A stretch of DNA of 63,395 nucleotides, taken from assembly GCA_018382295.1 (NCBI GenBank), contig JAGZQF010000014.1, positions 1 through 63,395 of the forward strand, read 5' to 3'. This document shows, piece by piece, positions 9,220-18,355 of this stretch. Each line of letters begins with the position of its first letter. Position 1 is the stretch's first letter. Position numbers and translations under genes: made by a program. The notes beneath the pieces were generated by a model. The model searched no databases. It was not told where the DNA came from and worked only from the letters and a program-made list of their open reading frames with translations. The DNA comes from Collinsella sp. (GTDB lineage Bacteria > Actinomycetota > Coriobacteriia > Coriobacteriales > Coriobacteriaceae).

Positions 9220-9648
9220 TTAGATGACATAGTCGTAGCCATGGTTGGGAGCGACAAGTTGATCGAGCGTCACGCCGTCGAGGTAATCGTTGATGAGCTT
9301 GTCCAGGTTCTTCCACACGTCGAGCGTGGGGCACTCATCAGATCGCGAGCAGCCCTTGCAGTCGCCATCCAGGCAGGCGACCGGCGCCAGACTACCCTCG
9401 GTCAGGCGCAGGATCTCGCCCACCGTGTACTGCTCGGGCGGACGCGTGAGCACATAGCCGCCGCCCTTGCCACGCATGCCCGAAAGCATGTTGGCGCGCA
9501 CGAGCGTAGCCAAGATGTTCTCGAGATATTTCTCGGAAATCCCCTGTCGCGCCGCGATCTCTTTGAGCGGGATGCGACCGGCCGCCTGGTGCTCGGCCAG
9601 ATCGACCATAACGCGCAGGGCGTACCTGCCCTTAGTAGAAACCAACAT
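9220..9648 (-). CDS. Rrf2-family transcriptional regulator
   Basis: 142 residues starting MLVSTKGRYALRVMVDLAEH, with a winged helix in residues 1-80 (EIAARQGISEKYLENILATL, then GYVLTRPPEQYTVGEILR), the hallmark of Rrf2/IscR/CymR regulators. Cysteines cluster in ACLDGDCKGCSRSDECPTLD (about residues 91-108), like the Fe-S ligand loop of IscR/NsrR-type members, so it may sense Fe-S status or cysteine. It is divergent from cysK (254 nt apart), which in Bacillus-like systems is a CymR target; control of cysK is therefore plausible but inferred. No CymR-like box was recognised. The start ATG at 9648 has only a weak ribosome binding site (AAGGCAGC). Confidence 0.88.
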   Translation of the reverse strand: MLVSTKGRYALRVMVDLAEHQAAGRIPLKEIAARQGISEKYLENILATLVRANMLSGMRGKGGGYVLTRPPEQYTVGEILRLTEGSLAPVACLDGDCKGCSRSDECPTLDVWKNLDKLINDYLDGVTLDQLVAPNHGYDYVI

Positions 9649-9765
9649 ATATATTGCTGCCTTTCGGTCTTTTAGTCCGTTGAAATTCTAGCCGAAAAAA
9701 TGGGTTTGAAAATACCCGTTCCGGTCAAGATGGTTAATCGGCTCGTAATAATCTTCTATTTCCTA

Positions 9766-9794
9766 TTGCATTACTAGGCTTTAGTGTCTACTAT
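9766..9794 (+). promoter_or_regulatory. Promoter of cysK
   Basis: -35 TTGCAT at 9766-9771 and -10 TACTAT at 9789-9794, with 17-bp spacing. Transcription would start near 9801, giving an untranslated leader of about 100 nt that includes the pairing AACCTATAAGGTT. Confidence 0.65.
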
Positions 9795-9901
9795 GCTTGC
9801 CAACAGCTAAACGAACAACCTATAAGGTTTATGGGTTTGGCTGCTAGACACGCCGTAAAACCACACGGCAACCAGCAACTTGAACACTTTGGAGGTTCAC
9901 C

Positions 9902-10840
<939 letters not shown>

Positions 10841-10941
10841 AGCTTCTCATTCTTAGAACGAGTCCAAGGCACGCCGGTCTCCCCTCTCTTCTGGCAGCCT
10901 GGGCTCATCCCAACAGGGTGTCCCACATGACGCCCGAACTT

Positions 10942-10949
10942 GCTACAAT
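10942..10949 (+). promoter_or_regulatory. Possible extended -10 promoter directly before a terminator
   Basis: TGCTACAAT has the form TGnTACAAT. A start 6-7 nt downstream would fall on the first bases of the terminator stem at 10954, so RNA made here would be very short unless it reads through to mnmA. Confidence 0.4.
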
Positions 10950-10953
10950 GTCT

Positions 10954-10992
10954 GCGGCGCGGAACCAGCCTCCCGCGCCGCTTTTCTTTTTT
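10954..10992 (+). terminator. Terminator after cysK, before mnmA
   Basis: Perfect stem GCGGCGCGG / CCGCGCCGC with a 10-nt loop, followed by TTTTCTTTTTT. It ends cysK transcription. mnmA starts only 30 nt later, so it may also act as an attenuator. Confidence 0.9.
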
Positions 10993-11021
10993 GGCCACAT
11001 GCCACCAAGGAGAACCTCCCC

Positions 11022-12122
11022 ATGCACAACAAGCGCGTGCTCGTCGCCATGAGCGGCGGCGTCGATTCCAGCGTGACCGCGTACCTGCTCAAAAGCCAGG
11101 GCTATGAATGCGTCGGCGCCACCATGTGCCTCACCTGCCCCGCACCCGACCCCGCCACGGGCATGAGTAAGGTCGACCGCGACATCGCCGACGCGAAGGC
11201 CGTCGCCGAGCGCCTGGGGATACCCCACCATGTGCTCGACCTGCAGCAGACCTTCGACCACAGCGTTATCGAGCGTTTTGTGAACGCCTACCGGGAGGGG
11301 CTGACGCCCAATCCGTGCATTATTTGCAACCGCCACATTAAGTTTGGCGCGCTGCTCGATGCGGCGCTGGACATGGGCTGCGACTACATCGCCACGGGAC
11401 ATTACGCCAAAACAAGCCAGGCGGCAGACGGCACCTGGCAGTTACATCGCGGCGAGGACCCCAAAAAGGACCAGAGTTACTTTTTGTATTCGCTTACGCA
11501 GGAGCGCCTGGCGCACACGATCTTTCCGCTGGCAGGCCTAAACAAAGAGCGCGACGTGCGCCGCATAGCCGCCGAGCAGGGATTTACCAACGCCCAGAAG
11601 GCCGAAAGCGAGGACATCTGCTTTATTCCAGACGGTGACTACGCGGGCTATATCGAGCGCCGCTGCGGACATCCCGCTGCACCGGGCGACATTGTGTGGC
11701 GCGACGGCAGCGTGGTCGGGCGCCACAATGGCGCACTGCGATACACCATCGGCCAGCGCAAGGGCCTGGGCATCGCGATGACGCATCCCGTGTATGTGAC
11801 GGGCGTCGACGCCGCCAACAACACCGTGCATTTGGGCGAGGCCGAGGACCTGGCGGCCTCGGCGCTAACTGCCGATGAGTGGATCTGGAGTGCGCCGGAC
11901 GCACGCATGGAGGCGGAGCTCGACGCCGGCGGCATTCGCGTGGGCGCCAAGTACCGTTACCGTCAGAAAGACCAAGCAGCGACCCTTACGCGCGGCGAAG
12001 ACGGGCAAATGCTGCTGACTTTTGACGAGCCGCAGCGAGCCATCGCCCCCGGCCAGGCTGTCGTCGTCTACCGCGGCGACGTCGTCCTCGGCGGCGGCAC
12101 GGTGACCGGCGCACTTAAGTAG
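11022..12122 (+). CDS. mnmA: tRNA-specific 2-thiouridylase MnmA
   Basis: 366 residues. MnmA thiolates U34 of tRNA-Lys, -Glu and -Gln. The ATP-binding PP-loop SGGVDSS is at residues 11-17. The two reactive cysteines are C102 in NPCIICN and C200 in SEDICFIPDG, matching the E. coli pair (102/199). The C-terminal beta-barrel (YTIGQRKGLGIA, then AIAPGQAVVVY) is complete. AAGGAGAACCTCCCC precedes the ATG. The sulfur probably comes from a cysteine desulfurase, and the cysK neighbour upstream fits a sulfur theme. tRNA-Gln and tRNA-Glu, likely substrates, are encoded at 51 kb. Confidence 0.95.
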   Translation: MHNKRVLVAMSGGVDSSVTAYLLKSQGYECVGATMCLTCPAPDPATGMSKVDRDIADAKAVAERLGIPHHVLDLQQTFDHSVIERFVNAYREGLTPNPCIICNRHIKFGALLDAALDMGCDYIATGHYAKTSQAADGTWQLHRGEDPKKDQSYFLYSLTQERLAHTIFPLAGLNKERDVRRIAAEQGFTNAQKAESEDICFIPDGDYAGYIERRCGHPAAPGDIVWRDGSVVGRHNGALRYTIGQRKGLGIAMTHPVYVTGVDAANNTVHLGEAEDLAASALTADEWIWSAPDARMEAELDAGGIRVGAKYRYRQKDQAATLTRGEDGQMLLTFDEPQRAIAPGQAVVVYRGDVVLGGGTVTGALK

Positions 12123-12136
12123 CCCCATCCCCTTCA

Positions 12137-12207
12137 TAAATTGCGGTGAAATAGGGACTGTTTAAGCGTTTAAAACCGCCAAACAGTCCCTATTTCACCG
12201 CAACTTA
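12137..12207. repeat. Dispersed palindrome, family B, copy 1
   Basis: A 71-bp inverted repeat with 27-nt arms, TTGCGGTGAAATAGGGACTG then TTT and the complement, with only one mismatch. It lies between the converging mnmA and M42 peptidase genes. Other copies are at 49310-49379 and 63233-63300. It could act as a bidirectional terminator; it has no clear T tract. Confidence 0.85.
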
Positions 12208-12258
12208 GAGAGGACGGCCTCGGTCGGTACTGCCGTATCAGCCGAGGCCGCTGCATCG

Positions 12259-13302
12259 CTAGCGCTGTACGTAGGCTCGGACCAGCTCGTAGGTGTTGCG
12301 CACGCCGTCCATGTGGCTGCGCTCGTAGTTGTGGCTCGCATACACGCCGGGGCCGATCAGGCCGTGACGGATGTCGTAGCCGGCAGAGAGCGTGGCCTCA
12401 ACGTCCGAGCCGTAGTGCGGGTACACGTCGATGGCGTAGTCAAGTTCAAGCTCGCGCGCGATATTGGACAGCGTGGTCACCAGGTCGTAGTTGTACGGAC
12501 CACCCGAATCCTTGGCGCAAATCGACACCATGCGCTCGGTGCAGCCCAGGTCGTCGCCCACGCAGCCCATGTCAACGCTGATCATCTCGCGCGTGTCGGC
12601 CGGCACGAAGGCACCGCCATGGCCGACCTCCTCGTACACGGTAAAGAGCAGCGAAACCTTACGCGAAAGCGTCACCTCGCCGTCAGCAACAGCGCGGGCC
12701 AGACCCAGCAGAATCGACGCCGACAGCTTGTCATCCAGGAAGCGGCTCTTGATGTAGCCGCTCTCCGTCACCGTGGTACGCGGATCCATAGCGATGATGT
12801 CGCCGGTCTGAATGCCCAGCTCAAGCACATCGTCCTTGCTGTCGACATTCTCATCGAGCAGGATTTCCATGTTCTTCTCGATGGTCTTGACCGGCTCGTC
12901 GGCCACATGCGCCGAAGGCTCGGTATTGAGGACCACGCCCGTGTAGACATTGCCGTCGCGCGTGTAGACGGTGCAGTTCTCGCCATCGGCCGTAGACCAC
13001 TGATGCCCGCCGAGCGTCGTGGGGCGCAGGCGACCATTGTCCTTAATGGAACGCACCATGGCGCCCAGGGTATCGACATGGCTCGCCAGTACGAGCGGCT
13101 CACCCTCGCCACCAAGCTCAACGAGCACGTTACCCTTATTGGAACGCTCAGGCCCAAACCCCATATCGCGCAGGGTCTCCATCAGATAATCAGTCGCCGC
13201 ACGGGTATAGCCCGTCGGCGAAGCAATAGAAGTCAGTGTCTTAAGCTGTCCCGCGATATAGGAGAGCGTCTCCTCTAGAGAAGCATCGATTACAGAAGCC
13301 AT
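12259..13302 (-). CDS. M42-family metallopeptidase (glutamyl/deblocking aminopeptidase-like)
   Basis: 347 residues. M42 enzymes are cobalt- or zinc-dependent aminopeptidases that form large tetrahedral cages and trim peptides in the cytoplasm. Visible family marks are the metal-site stretches ASHVDTLGAMV and FLDDKLSASILL, the general-base pair in YEEVGHGG, VDMGCVGDD, and the C-terminal metal histidine in ASHNYERSH. The first in-frame start is a TTG at 13320, but GGAAGG lies 6 nt before the ATG at 13302 (MASVIDASLEE), which is preferred. Monocistronic. The family is sure; substrate preference is not. Confidence 0.88.
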   Translation of the reverse strand: MASVIDASLEETLSYIAGQLKTLTSIASPTGYTRAATDYLMETLRDMGFGPERSNKGNVLVELGGEGEPLVLASHVDTLGAMVRSIKDNGRLRPTTLGGHQWSTADGENCTVYTRDGNVYTGVVLNTEPSAHVADEPVKTIEKNMEILLDENVDSKDDVLELGIQTGDIIAMDPRTTVTESGYIKSRFLDDKLSASILLGLARAVADGEVTLSRKVSLLFTVYEEVGHGGAFVPADTREMISVDMGCVGDDLGCTERMVSICAKDSGGPYNYDLVTTLSNIARELELDYAIDVYPHYGSDVEATLSAGYDIRHGLIGPGVYASHNYERSHMDGVRNTYELVRAYVQR

Positions 13303-13510
13303 GTGCATCCTTCCAAGCAAAACTAAGACCGAGTCCCGATTTTAACCGTTCTGCACGCGCAAGGCTCTGGGAGCCGAGCCACCTCCAGACGTCCTCGCGC
13401 CGATTTTGCGCACGCGCACGGCTTACAATCCCAATCTTGCATAAATCCTATCGGTATCTGCATAGAAATGAGGAGTCTTTTTGCTTCGTCTCAGGGTACC
13501 CCACCTTGGG
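13303..13510. other. Intergenic stretch upstream of inverted-end element 1
   Basis: No gene seen. The part from about 13437 to 13510 aligns loosely with 27036-27110 upstream of element 2: both have TGYATAAAT, then a GGTA-containing stretch, then a second TGYATA, and both end GGTACCCCAYCYTGG. The conserved unit therefore begins before the inverted ends. Confidence 0.5.
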
Positions 13511-13748
13511 CCGTGCAAAAAACGGAGTATTCAGCACCGTGGGCCCCAACGGCCCCATCACGAACGACAAAACGACGTGGTTACAGCAGTGTTGCAGGTC
13601 GTCGCAAAGCAAAAACTCAGTAACAACCCCCTCCACTCATCGATAGCCCGCCCACAATGGCTGTCGATGGGCGCCTGCGGGCCACTACGGGCCATTCAAA
13701 ACGTTATGCATTTTTAAGAGCTTGCTGAGTACTCCCAAAAATGCACGC
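13511..13748. repeat. Inverted-end element 1 (about 238 bp)
   Basis: The left end CCGTGCAAAAAACGGAGTAT then TCAGCA (13511-13536) is matched in reverse complement by the right end (13723-13748). Both ends share CGTGCA and GGAGTAYTCAGCA; the middle six bases are A-rich on the left and T-rich on the right. A second element with the same ends and length is at 27111-27347, but the interiors are unrelated. Reading frames inside are short and lack ribosome binding sites. It looks like a MITE or a conserved paired structure. Confidence 0.6.
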
Positions 13749-13821
13749 TGGGAAGTGCACCACCTATCCGCAGCGGGCAGTACGCCTTGGTTTTGTCCGT
13801 CTCAGGGCATCGACGCAGCAC

Positions 13822-13853
13822 AAAAAGCCCCGCCGTGCGTAGCACGGCGGGGC
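13822..13853 (-). terminator. Terminator of fucO
   Basis: Perfect 12-bp stem GCCCCGCCGTGC / GCACGGCGGGGC with a 3-nt loop, followed by TTTTTG on the minus strand. It lies 54 nt after the fucO stop. Confidence 0.9.
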
Positions 13854-13906
13854 CAGCGGCACGTCAAAAGACCATACACCTACGGGCGAAGGACCACCAA
13901 ACTGGG

Positions 13907-15073
13907 CTAGGCAGCCGGGCAGATCTTCTTGAAGAGCTCGATGACGTCGTCGAGCGTTGCCTCGCGCGGGTTACCCGGGAAGCAGGCGTCGGCCATGGCG
14001 TCCTTGGCCAGAACCTCGATCTCGTCGGCCTTCATAGCCTCGCAGACGTGCGGGATATTCACGTCGGCGGAAAGCTGCTTGACGGCGGCGATAGCGGCGT
14101 CGGCAGCCTCGTCGGTGCTCATGCCCGTGGTGTCAACACCCATGGCAAGGGCAACCTTGGCCAGGCGCTCAGCGCAAACCGGCTTGTTGAACTCCATGGC
14201 GATCGGCAGCAGCATGGCGCAAGCGACGCCGTGCGGGGTGTCGTAGTGAGCAGACAGGGTGTGAGCCATGGCGTGGTCGATGCCCAGGCCGACGTTGGAG
14301 AAGCCCATGCCGGCGACATACTGGCCAAGAGCCATACCCTCGCGGCCGGAGCCGGGCTGACCGGACTTGGCCTCGGCGACAGAGTCGCGCAGGTTCTCGC
14401 TGATCAGCTTAATAGCCTCAAAGTGGAACATGTCGGAGAGCTCCCAAGCGCCCTTGGTGGTGTAGCCCTCGATGGCATGGGTCAGAGCGTCCATGCCAGT
14501 AGAGGCGGTCAGGCCGGCGGGCATGGAAGCCATCATATCGGGGTCGACGACGGCGACCTCGGGGGCGTCGTTGGTGTCGACGCACACGAACTTGCGGACC
14601 TTCTCGGGGTCGGTGATGACGTAGTTGATGGTCACCTCAGCAGCGGTACCGGCGGTCGTCGGCACGGCGATGGTGAACACGGCGTGGTTCTTAGTGGGAG
14701 CAACGCCCTCGAGGCTGCGGACATCGGCGAACTCAGGGTTGTTGATGATGATGCCGATGGCCTTGGCAGTGTCCATGGAGGAACCGCCACCGATGGTCAC
14801 GATAGCGTCAGCCTCGGCGGCCTTAAAGGCCTCGACGCCGTCCTTGACGTTCTGAATCGTGGGGTTGGGCTTGATCTCTGAGTAGAGGCTCCAAGCGATG
14901 CCGGCGGCGTCGAGCTCGTCGGTCACCTTAGCGGTAACGCCAAACTTAACCAGATCGGGGTCGGAGCAGACGAAGATCTTCTTGTAGCCGCGACGCTGGA
15001 GCTCGCCGGGGATCTCCTTGATGGCGCCGGAACCATGATAAGAGATGGTATTGAGAACGAAACGATTAGCCAT
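13907..15073 (-). CDS. fucO: Lactaldehyde reductase / 1,2-propanediol oxidoreductase (Fe-dependent ADH)
   Basis: 388 residues, close in length and sequence pattern to E. coli FucO, which reduces L-lactaldehyde to 1,2-propanediol with NADH during fucose or rhamnose fermentation. The NAD loop is IGGGSSMDTAKAIG. PTTAGTAAEVTINYVITD and NNPEFADVRSLEG are nearly FucO-identical. The Fe ligands are present in GMDALTHAIEG (Asp, His), GIDHAMAH and DTPHG. GGGAGG lies 6 nt before the ATG at 15073; an upstream in-frame GTG has no ribosome binding site. No fucose catabolic genes are adjacent, so it may serve a distant pathway or act as a general redox sink. Possibly controlled by the palindrome at 15173. 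Confidence 0.9.
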   Translation of the reverse strand: MANRFVLNTISYHGSGAIKEIPGELQRRGYKKIFVCSDPDLVKFGVTAKVTDELDAAGIAWSLYSEIKPNPTIQNVKDGVEAFKAAEADAIVTIGGGSSMDTAKAIGIIINNPEFADVRSLEGVAPTKNHAVFTIAVPTTAGTAAEVTINYVITDPEKVRKFVCVDTNDAPEVAVVDPDMMASMPAGLTASTGMDALTHAIEGYTTKGAWELSDMFHFEAIKLISENLRDSVAEAKSGQPGSGREGMALGQYVAGMGFSNVGLGIDHAMAHTLSAHYDTPHGVACAMLLPIAMEFNKPVCAERLAKVALAMGVDTTGMSTDEAADAAIAAVKQLSADVNIPHVCEAMKADEIEVLAKDAMADACFPGNPREATLDDVIELFKKICPAA

Positions 15074-15132
15074 TGATAGCCTCCCATCGTGTGCGGGGCA
15101 CCCATTACGCCCCACGCTATGAGTCCCATCCT

Positions 15133-15188
15133 AACGCTTTTGAAACAAAAAACGCGTGAGAACATCAAAAGTGTTAAAGCGTTTCAAC
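15133..15188 (-). promoter_or_regulatory. Candidate operator(s) upstream of fucO
   Basis: GTTAAAGCGTTTCAAC (15173-15188) is a near palindrome of the LacI/CcpA style centred on CG. A second half-site, AAAAGCGTT read on the minus strand, lies at 15133-15141. Both are within 115 nt of the fucO start, so carbon-source control is plausible but unproven. Confidence 0.4.
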
Positions 15189-15195
15189 AGATGAT

Positions 15196-15232
15196 GAAAA
15201 ATATTGCGGCAAAGGGACAACCCCTTTGCCGC
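15196..15232 (-). terminator. Terminator of the DUF1275 gene
   Basis: GCGGCAAAGGG and CCCTTTGCCGC pair around a short loop and are followed on the minus strand by AATATTTTTC. It starts 7 nt after the DUF1275 stop. Confidence 0.8.
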
Positions 15233-15238
15233 ATTCGG

Positions 15239-15955
15239 TTACTTTCGGCAGCCCTCTTTCCAAGCCTCGGCCGCAACCTTCCAGCGTAAGCGCAAGTCGC
15301 GCTCGCGGTCGATGAACATGATGGCAAACGCGACAAACAGCAGCAAGCTCGCCACGACGATGGCGTGCAGGCCCATGCGCTCAATACACCAGTTGCCCAA
15401 CACGGCGCCAAACACAAAGGTAAAGATCACGCCAAAGTACAGCAGGCCGTTTTCCAAAAAGCCGCGCCTGTGGGTGATGATGTAATCGTCCACGTTTTGC
15501 AGCGCGTTGCGCAAGTTGCCGATGCACATGGTCGTAGCGATGCCGTGACCGTGGATCTTGCGGAAGCTCTCGACCTGCATGCCGCAGGCAAACGAGGTGA
15601 GGCAGTTGGCGAGCAGGTTGAAATTGCCGCCCGGGATAAAGCTCACGCCCAGCAAGATGACGGCTTCAAAGAACACCGTTACCTGGCGCCAGTGAATCAC
15701 GCTGCCAAACCGCTCATGCACCAGGTCGGCAAGCATAATGCCCACGGCAAACGACACCACGGGGAAGAAGTAGCGTCCCGCAAGTGCCCAGTTGCCCTCC
15801 GAGATGCTCACGCCCACGAGCAGGATGTTGCCTGTCTGCGCGTTGGCGAAAACATGGTCGCGCCCAATGTACGAATAAACGTCCATAAAGCCACCGGCAA
15901 GCGCCAAGATGATGCCCAGCTCAATAGACTCCGATATCTGTTTGGCACGCTGCAT
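15239..15955 (-). CDS. YoaK/DUF1275 family membrane protein
   Basis: 238 residues with six predicted membrane helices. The N-terminal GGFMDVYSYIGRDHVFANAQ then TGN is the signature of the DUF1275 (YoaK) family, small inner-membrane proteins of unknown transport or sensing role. FACGMQVESFRKIHGHGIAT then T, and MCIGNLRNAL, are other conserved blocks. AGGAGG lies 10 nt before the ATG at 15955. The frame stays open far upstream, but that part has no ribosome binding site and is rich in shadow codons, so the long form is rejected. Monocistronic. Confidence 0.85.
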   Translation of the reverse strand: MQRAKQISESIELGIILALAGGFMDVYSYIGRDHVFANAQTGNILLVGVSISEGNWALAGRYFFPVVSFAVGIMLADLVHERFGSVIHWRQVTVFFEAVILLGVSFIPGGNFNLLANCLTSFACGMQVESFRKIHGHGIATTMCIGNLRNALQNVDDYIITHRRGFLENGLLYFGVIFTFVFGAVLGNWCIERMGLHAIVVASLLLFVAFAIMFIDRERDLRLRWKVAAEAWKEGCRK

Positions 15956-16136
15956 CGCCGTGCATCCTCCTTGTTGACGACTCTCTCGTGCGTTGGCGGA
16001 AACATAACCGCCGTTCATACTGTAACCCATTGACAACATGGCGCGCGCGCGAGACGGGTTCTCCAACGCGCAGATACACAGTCTGGAAACAAACGATCCC
16101 CGCATCGACGCGCCGATCCCCAGCTCATGTACTCCC

Positions 16137-16169
16137 CCAGTCTTTTTAGCCCCGTCCCAAAAAGACTGG
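16137..16169. other. Perfect hairpin in the ygiQ leader
   Basis: CCAGTCTTTTT and AAAAAGACTGG form an 11-bp perfect stem around an 11-nt loop, 38 nt before the ygiQ GTG. TACAAT follows at 16171 and could be a -10 element, which would place the hairpin over the promoter as an operator rather than in the RNA. Confidence 0.5.
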
Positions 16170-16207
16170 TTACAATTACGTGCAGCATACAGACACCGGG
16201 AGGGATC

Positions 16208-18355
16208 GTGGCAAAAAAGCCTCAGCACGCTCAGAACAGCCAACGCGGACAGCAGGGCAAACAGGGTCAGCAGCAAAAGCGCGGCGGCAAGGCGCAGGCC
16301 ACGGTCGCCCGCGCCAAGCATTCCCAAGCGACGCCCGCCCGCCCCTGGCGCCCGGGCCGCGACAAATTTCTCCCCGTCAGTCGCGCCGATATGAATGCGC
16401 GCGGCTGGGACCAGTGCGACTTTGTCTACATCTGCGGCGACGCCTACGTGGACCACCCCAGCTTTGGTATGGCCATCATTAGCCGCGTACTCGACGCGCA
16501 CGGCTATAAGGTGGGCATCATCTGCCAGCCCAACTGGACCGACCCCGCCAGCATCACCGTGCTCGGCGAACCGCGCCTGGGCTTTCTCGTCAGTGCCGGC
16601 AACATGGACTCCATGGTCAACCACTATTCAGTGACCAAGCACCGCCGCCACACCGACGCCTATACTCCCGGTGGCGAGGAGGGGCGCCGTCCCAACCGAG
16701 CCGTCACGGTCTACGGCAACCTCATCCGCCAGACGTTTAAGGACATCCCCATCATCATCGGGGGCATCGAGGCGAGTCTGCGCCGTCTGGCCCACTACGA
16801 CTACTGGCAGGACAAGCTTAAGCGTTCGGTACTGCTCGACTCGGGCGCCGACATTCTCATCTACGGCATGGGCGAGCACGCGATTGTCGAGATCGCCGAC
16901 GCGCTCGACGCGGGACTGCCCGTCGACCAGATTACCTATATCAACGGCACCGTCTACCGCACCAACTCGCTCGACGAGGTCTACGACTACGACCTGTTGC
17001 CCAGCTGGGACGATCTTGCCGCCGACAAGCTCAACTACGCGCGCAGCTTTAACGTGCAGCAGCAGAATATGGACCCCATCACCGGCCATCGCCTGGTAGA
17101 GCCCTATCCCAACAGCGTCTATGTGGTGCAAAACCCGCCGTCGACGACACTCACCACCGACGAGATGGACGAGGTGGCCGAACTCCCCTACGCACGCGAT
17201 TGGCATCCCGACTACGACGCGGCGGGCGGCGTGCCGGCCTTTGCCGAGATCAAGTTTTCCATTAGCTCCAACCGCGGTTGTTTTGGCGAGTGTTCGTTTT
17301 GCGCCCTCACCTTCCACCAGGGCCGCGTGTTGCAGATGCGCAGCCACGACTCGATCATGCGCGAGGCCGAGCTGCTCACACGCGATCCCGAGTTTAAGGG
17401 CTACATCAACGACGTAGGCGGACCGACGGCCAACTTTAGCCGTCCCGCCTGCGACAAGCAGCTCAAGCACGGCGTGTGCAAGAACAAGCGCTGCCTATGG
17501 CCGAGCGTGTGCAAGAACATGGTGGTCGACGAGAGCGGCTACACGCAGCTGCTGCGCGACCTACGCCAGCTGCCGGGCGTCAAGAAGGTCTTCGTCCGCA
17601 GCGGCATCCGTTTTGACTACACTATGGCCGATGACTCGGACGAGTTTTTGCGCGAGCTGCTGGAGCACCATGTCTCGGGCCAGCTACGCGTGGCGCCCGA
17701 GCATGTGAGCGACGCGGTGCTCTCCGTGATGGGCAAGCCGAGCCGCGCCGTCTACGATGCGTTCTGTCGCAAATTTGAGCGCCTGAACCGCGAGTACGGA
17801 CTCAAGCAGTACGTGGTGCCGTATCTGATCTCGAGCCACCCCGGCTCGACGATGAAGGAAGCCGTGGACCTTGCCGAGGCCGTGCGCGACATGGGCTACA
17901 TGCCCGAGCAGGTGCAGGACTTCTACCCTACGCCGTCCACCATGTCGACCTGCATGTACTACACCGGCGTGGACCCGCGCACCATGGAGCCGATCTACGT
18001 GGCGCGCGACCCGCACGAGAAGGCTATGCAACGCGCGCTCATCCAGTATCGCAAGCCCGAGAACTACAAGCTGGTACGTGAGGCGCTGGAGAAGGCCGGC
18101 CGCCGCGATCTGATCGGCTACACCAAGCATTGCCTGATCCGTCCCGTGCCGCCGCGACCGGGCGAGACGTCTGCTGGCGGCGGACATGGCGCCGGCAATA
18201 AGGGCGGCAAGGCCCACGGTGGCGCTGGCGGCGCCGGCAAGGGGCCTAAGGGCAGCAAGGGTCACGGCGGCATGTCGCGCGCGCAGAACACTGCCGGCCG
18301 CAACCGCGCGGCCCAGGGGCGTCAGGGTGCCAACGGCGGCGGACGTCGCAACTAG
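16208..18355 (+). CDS. YgiQ-family radical SAM protein
   Basis: 715 residues. The radical-SAM cluster motif CFGECSFC is at C358, C362 and C365, following SSNRG as in YgiQ proteins. The N-terminal domain (DQCDFVYICGDAYVDHPSFG) is the UPF0313 N-terminal region, and the C-terminal DUF3362 part is present (PGSTMKEAVDLAE, YTGVDPRTMEPIYV). The reaction is unknown. The tail from about residue 655 is a Gly/Lys/Arg-rich low-complexity stretch that may bind RNA. The start is taken as GTG at 16208 after GGGAGGG, although the spacing is short; an upstream ATG at 16127 lacks a site. The stop overlaps the convergent CPBP gene by 4 nt (CTAG shared). Confidence 0.88.
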   Translation: MAKKPQHAQNSQRGQQGKQGQQQKRGGKAQATVARAKHSQATPARPWRPGRDKFLPVSRADMNARGWDQCDFVYICGDAYVDHPSFGMAIISRVLDAHGYKVGIICQPNWTDPASITVLGEPRLGFLVSAGNMDSMVNHYSVTKHRRHTDAYTPGGEEGRRPNRAVTVYGNLIRQTFKDIPIIIGGIEASLRRLAHYDYWQDKLKRSVLLDSGADILIYGMGEHAIVEIADALDAGLPVDQITYINGTVYRTNSLDEVYDYDLLPSWDDLAADKLNYARSFNVQQQNMDPITGHRLVEPYPNSVYVVQNPPSTTLTTDEMDEVAELPYARDWHPDYDAAGGVPAFAEIKFSISSNRGCFGECSFCALTFHQGRVLQMRSHDSIMREAELLTRDPEFKGYINDVGGPTANFSRPACDKQLKHGVCKNKRCLWPSVCKNMVVDESGYTQLLRDLRQLPGVKKVFVRSGIRFDYTMADDSDEFLRELLEHHVSGQLRVAPEHVSDAVLSVMGKPSRAVYDAFCRKFERLNREYGLKQYVVPYLISSHPGSTMKEAVDLAEAVRDMGYMPEQVQDFYPTPSTMSTCMYYTGVDPRTMEPIYVARDPHEKAMQRALIQYRKPENYKLVREALEKAGRRDLIGYTKHCLIRPVPPRPGETSAGGGHGAGNKGGKAHGGAGGAGKGPKGSKGHGGMSRAQNTAGRNRAAQGRQGANGGGRRN

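Noticed and set aside
13437..13910. Short frames in and around inverted-end element 1
   Set aside because: No initiation signals, and they cross the inverted ends and the fucO terminator.
15956..16624. N-terminal extension of the DUF1275 gene
   Set aside because: No ribosome binding site at the long start, it runs antisense to ygiQ, and the family begins at the ATG at 15955.
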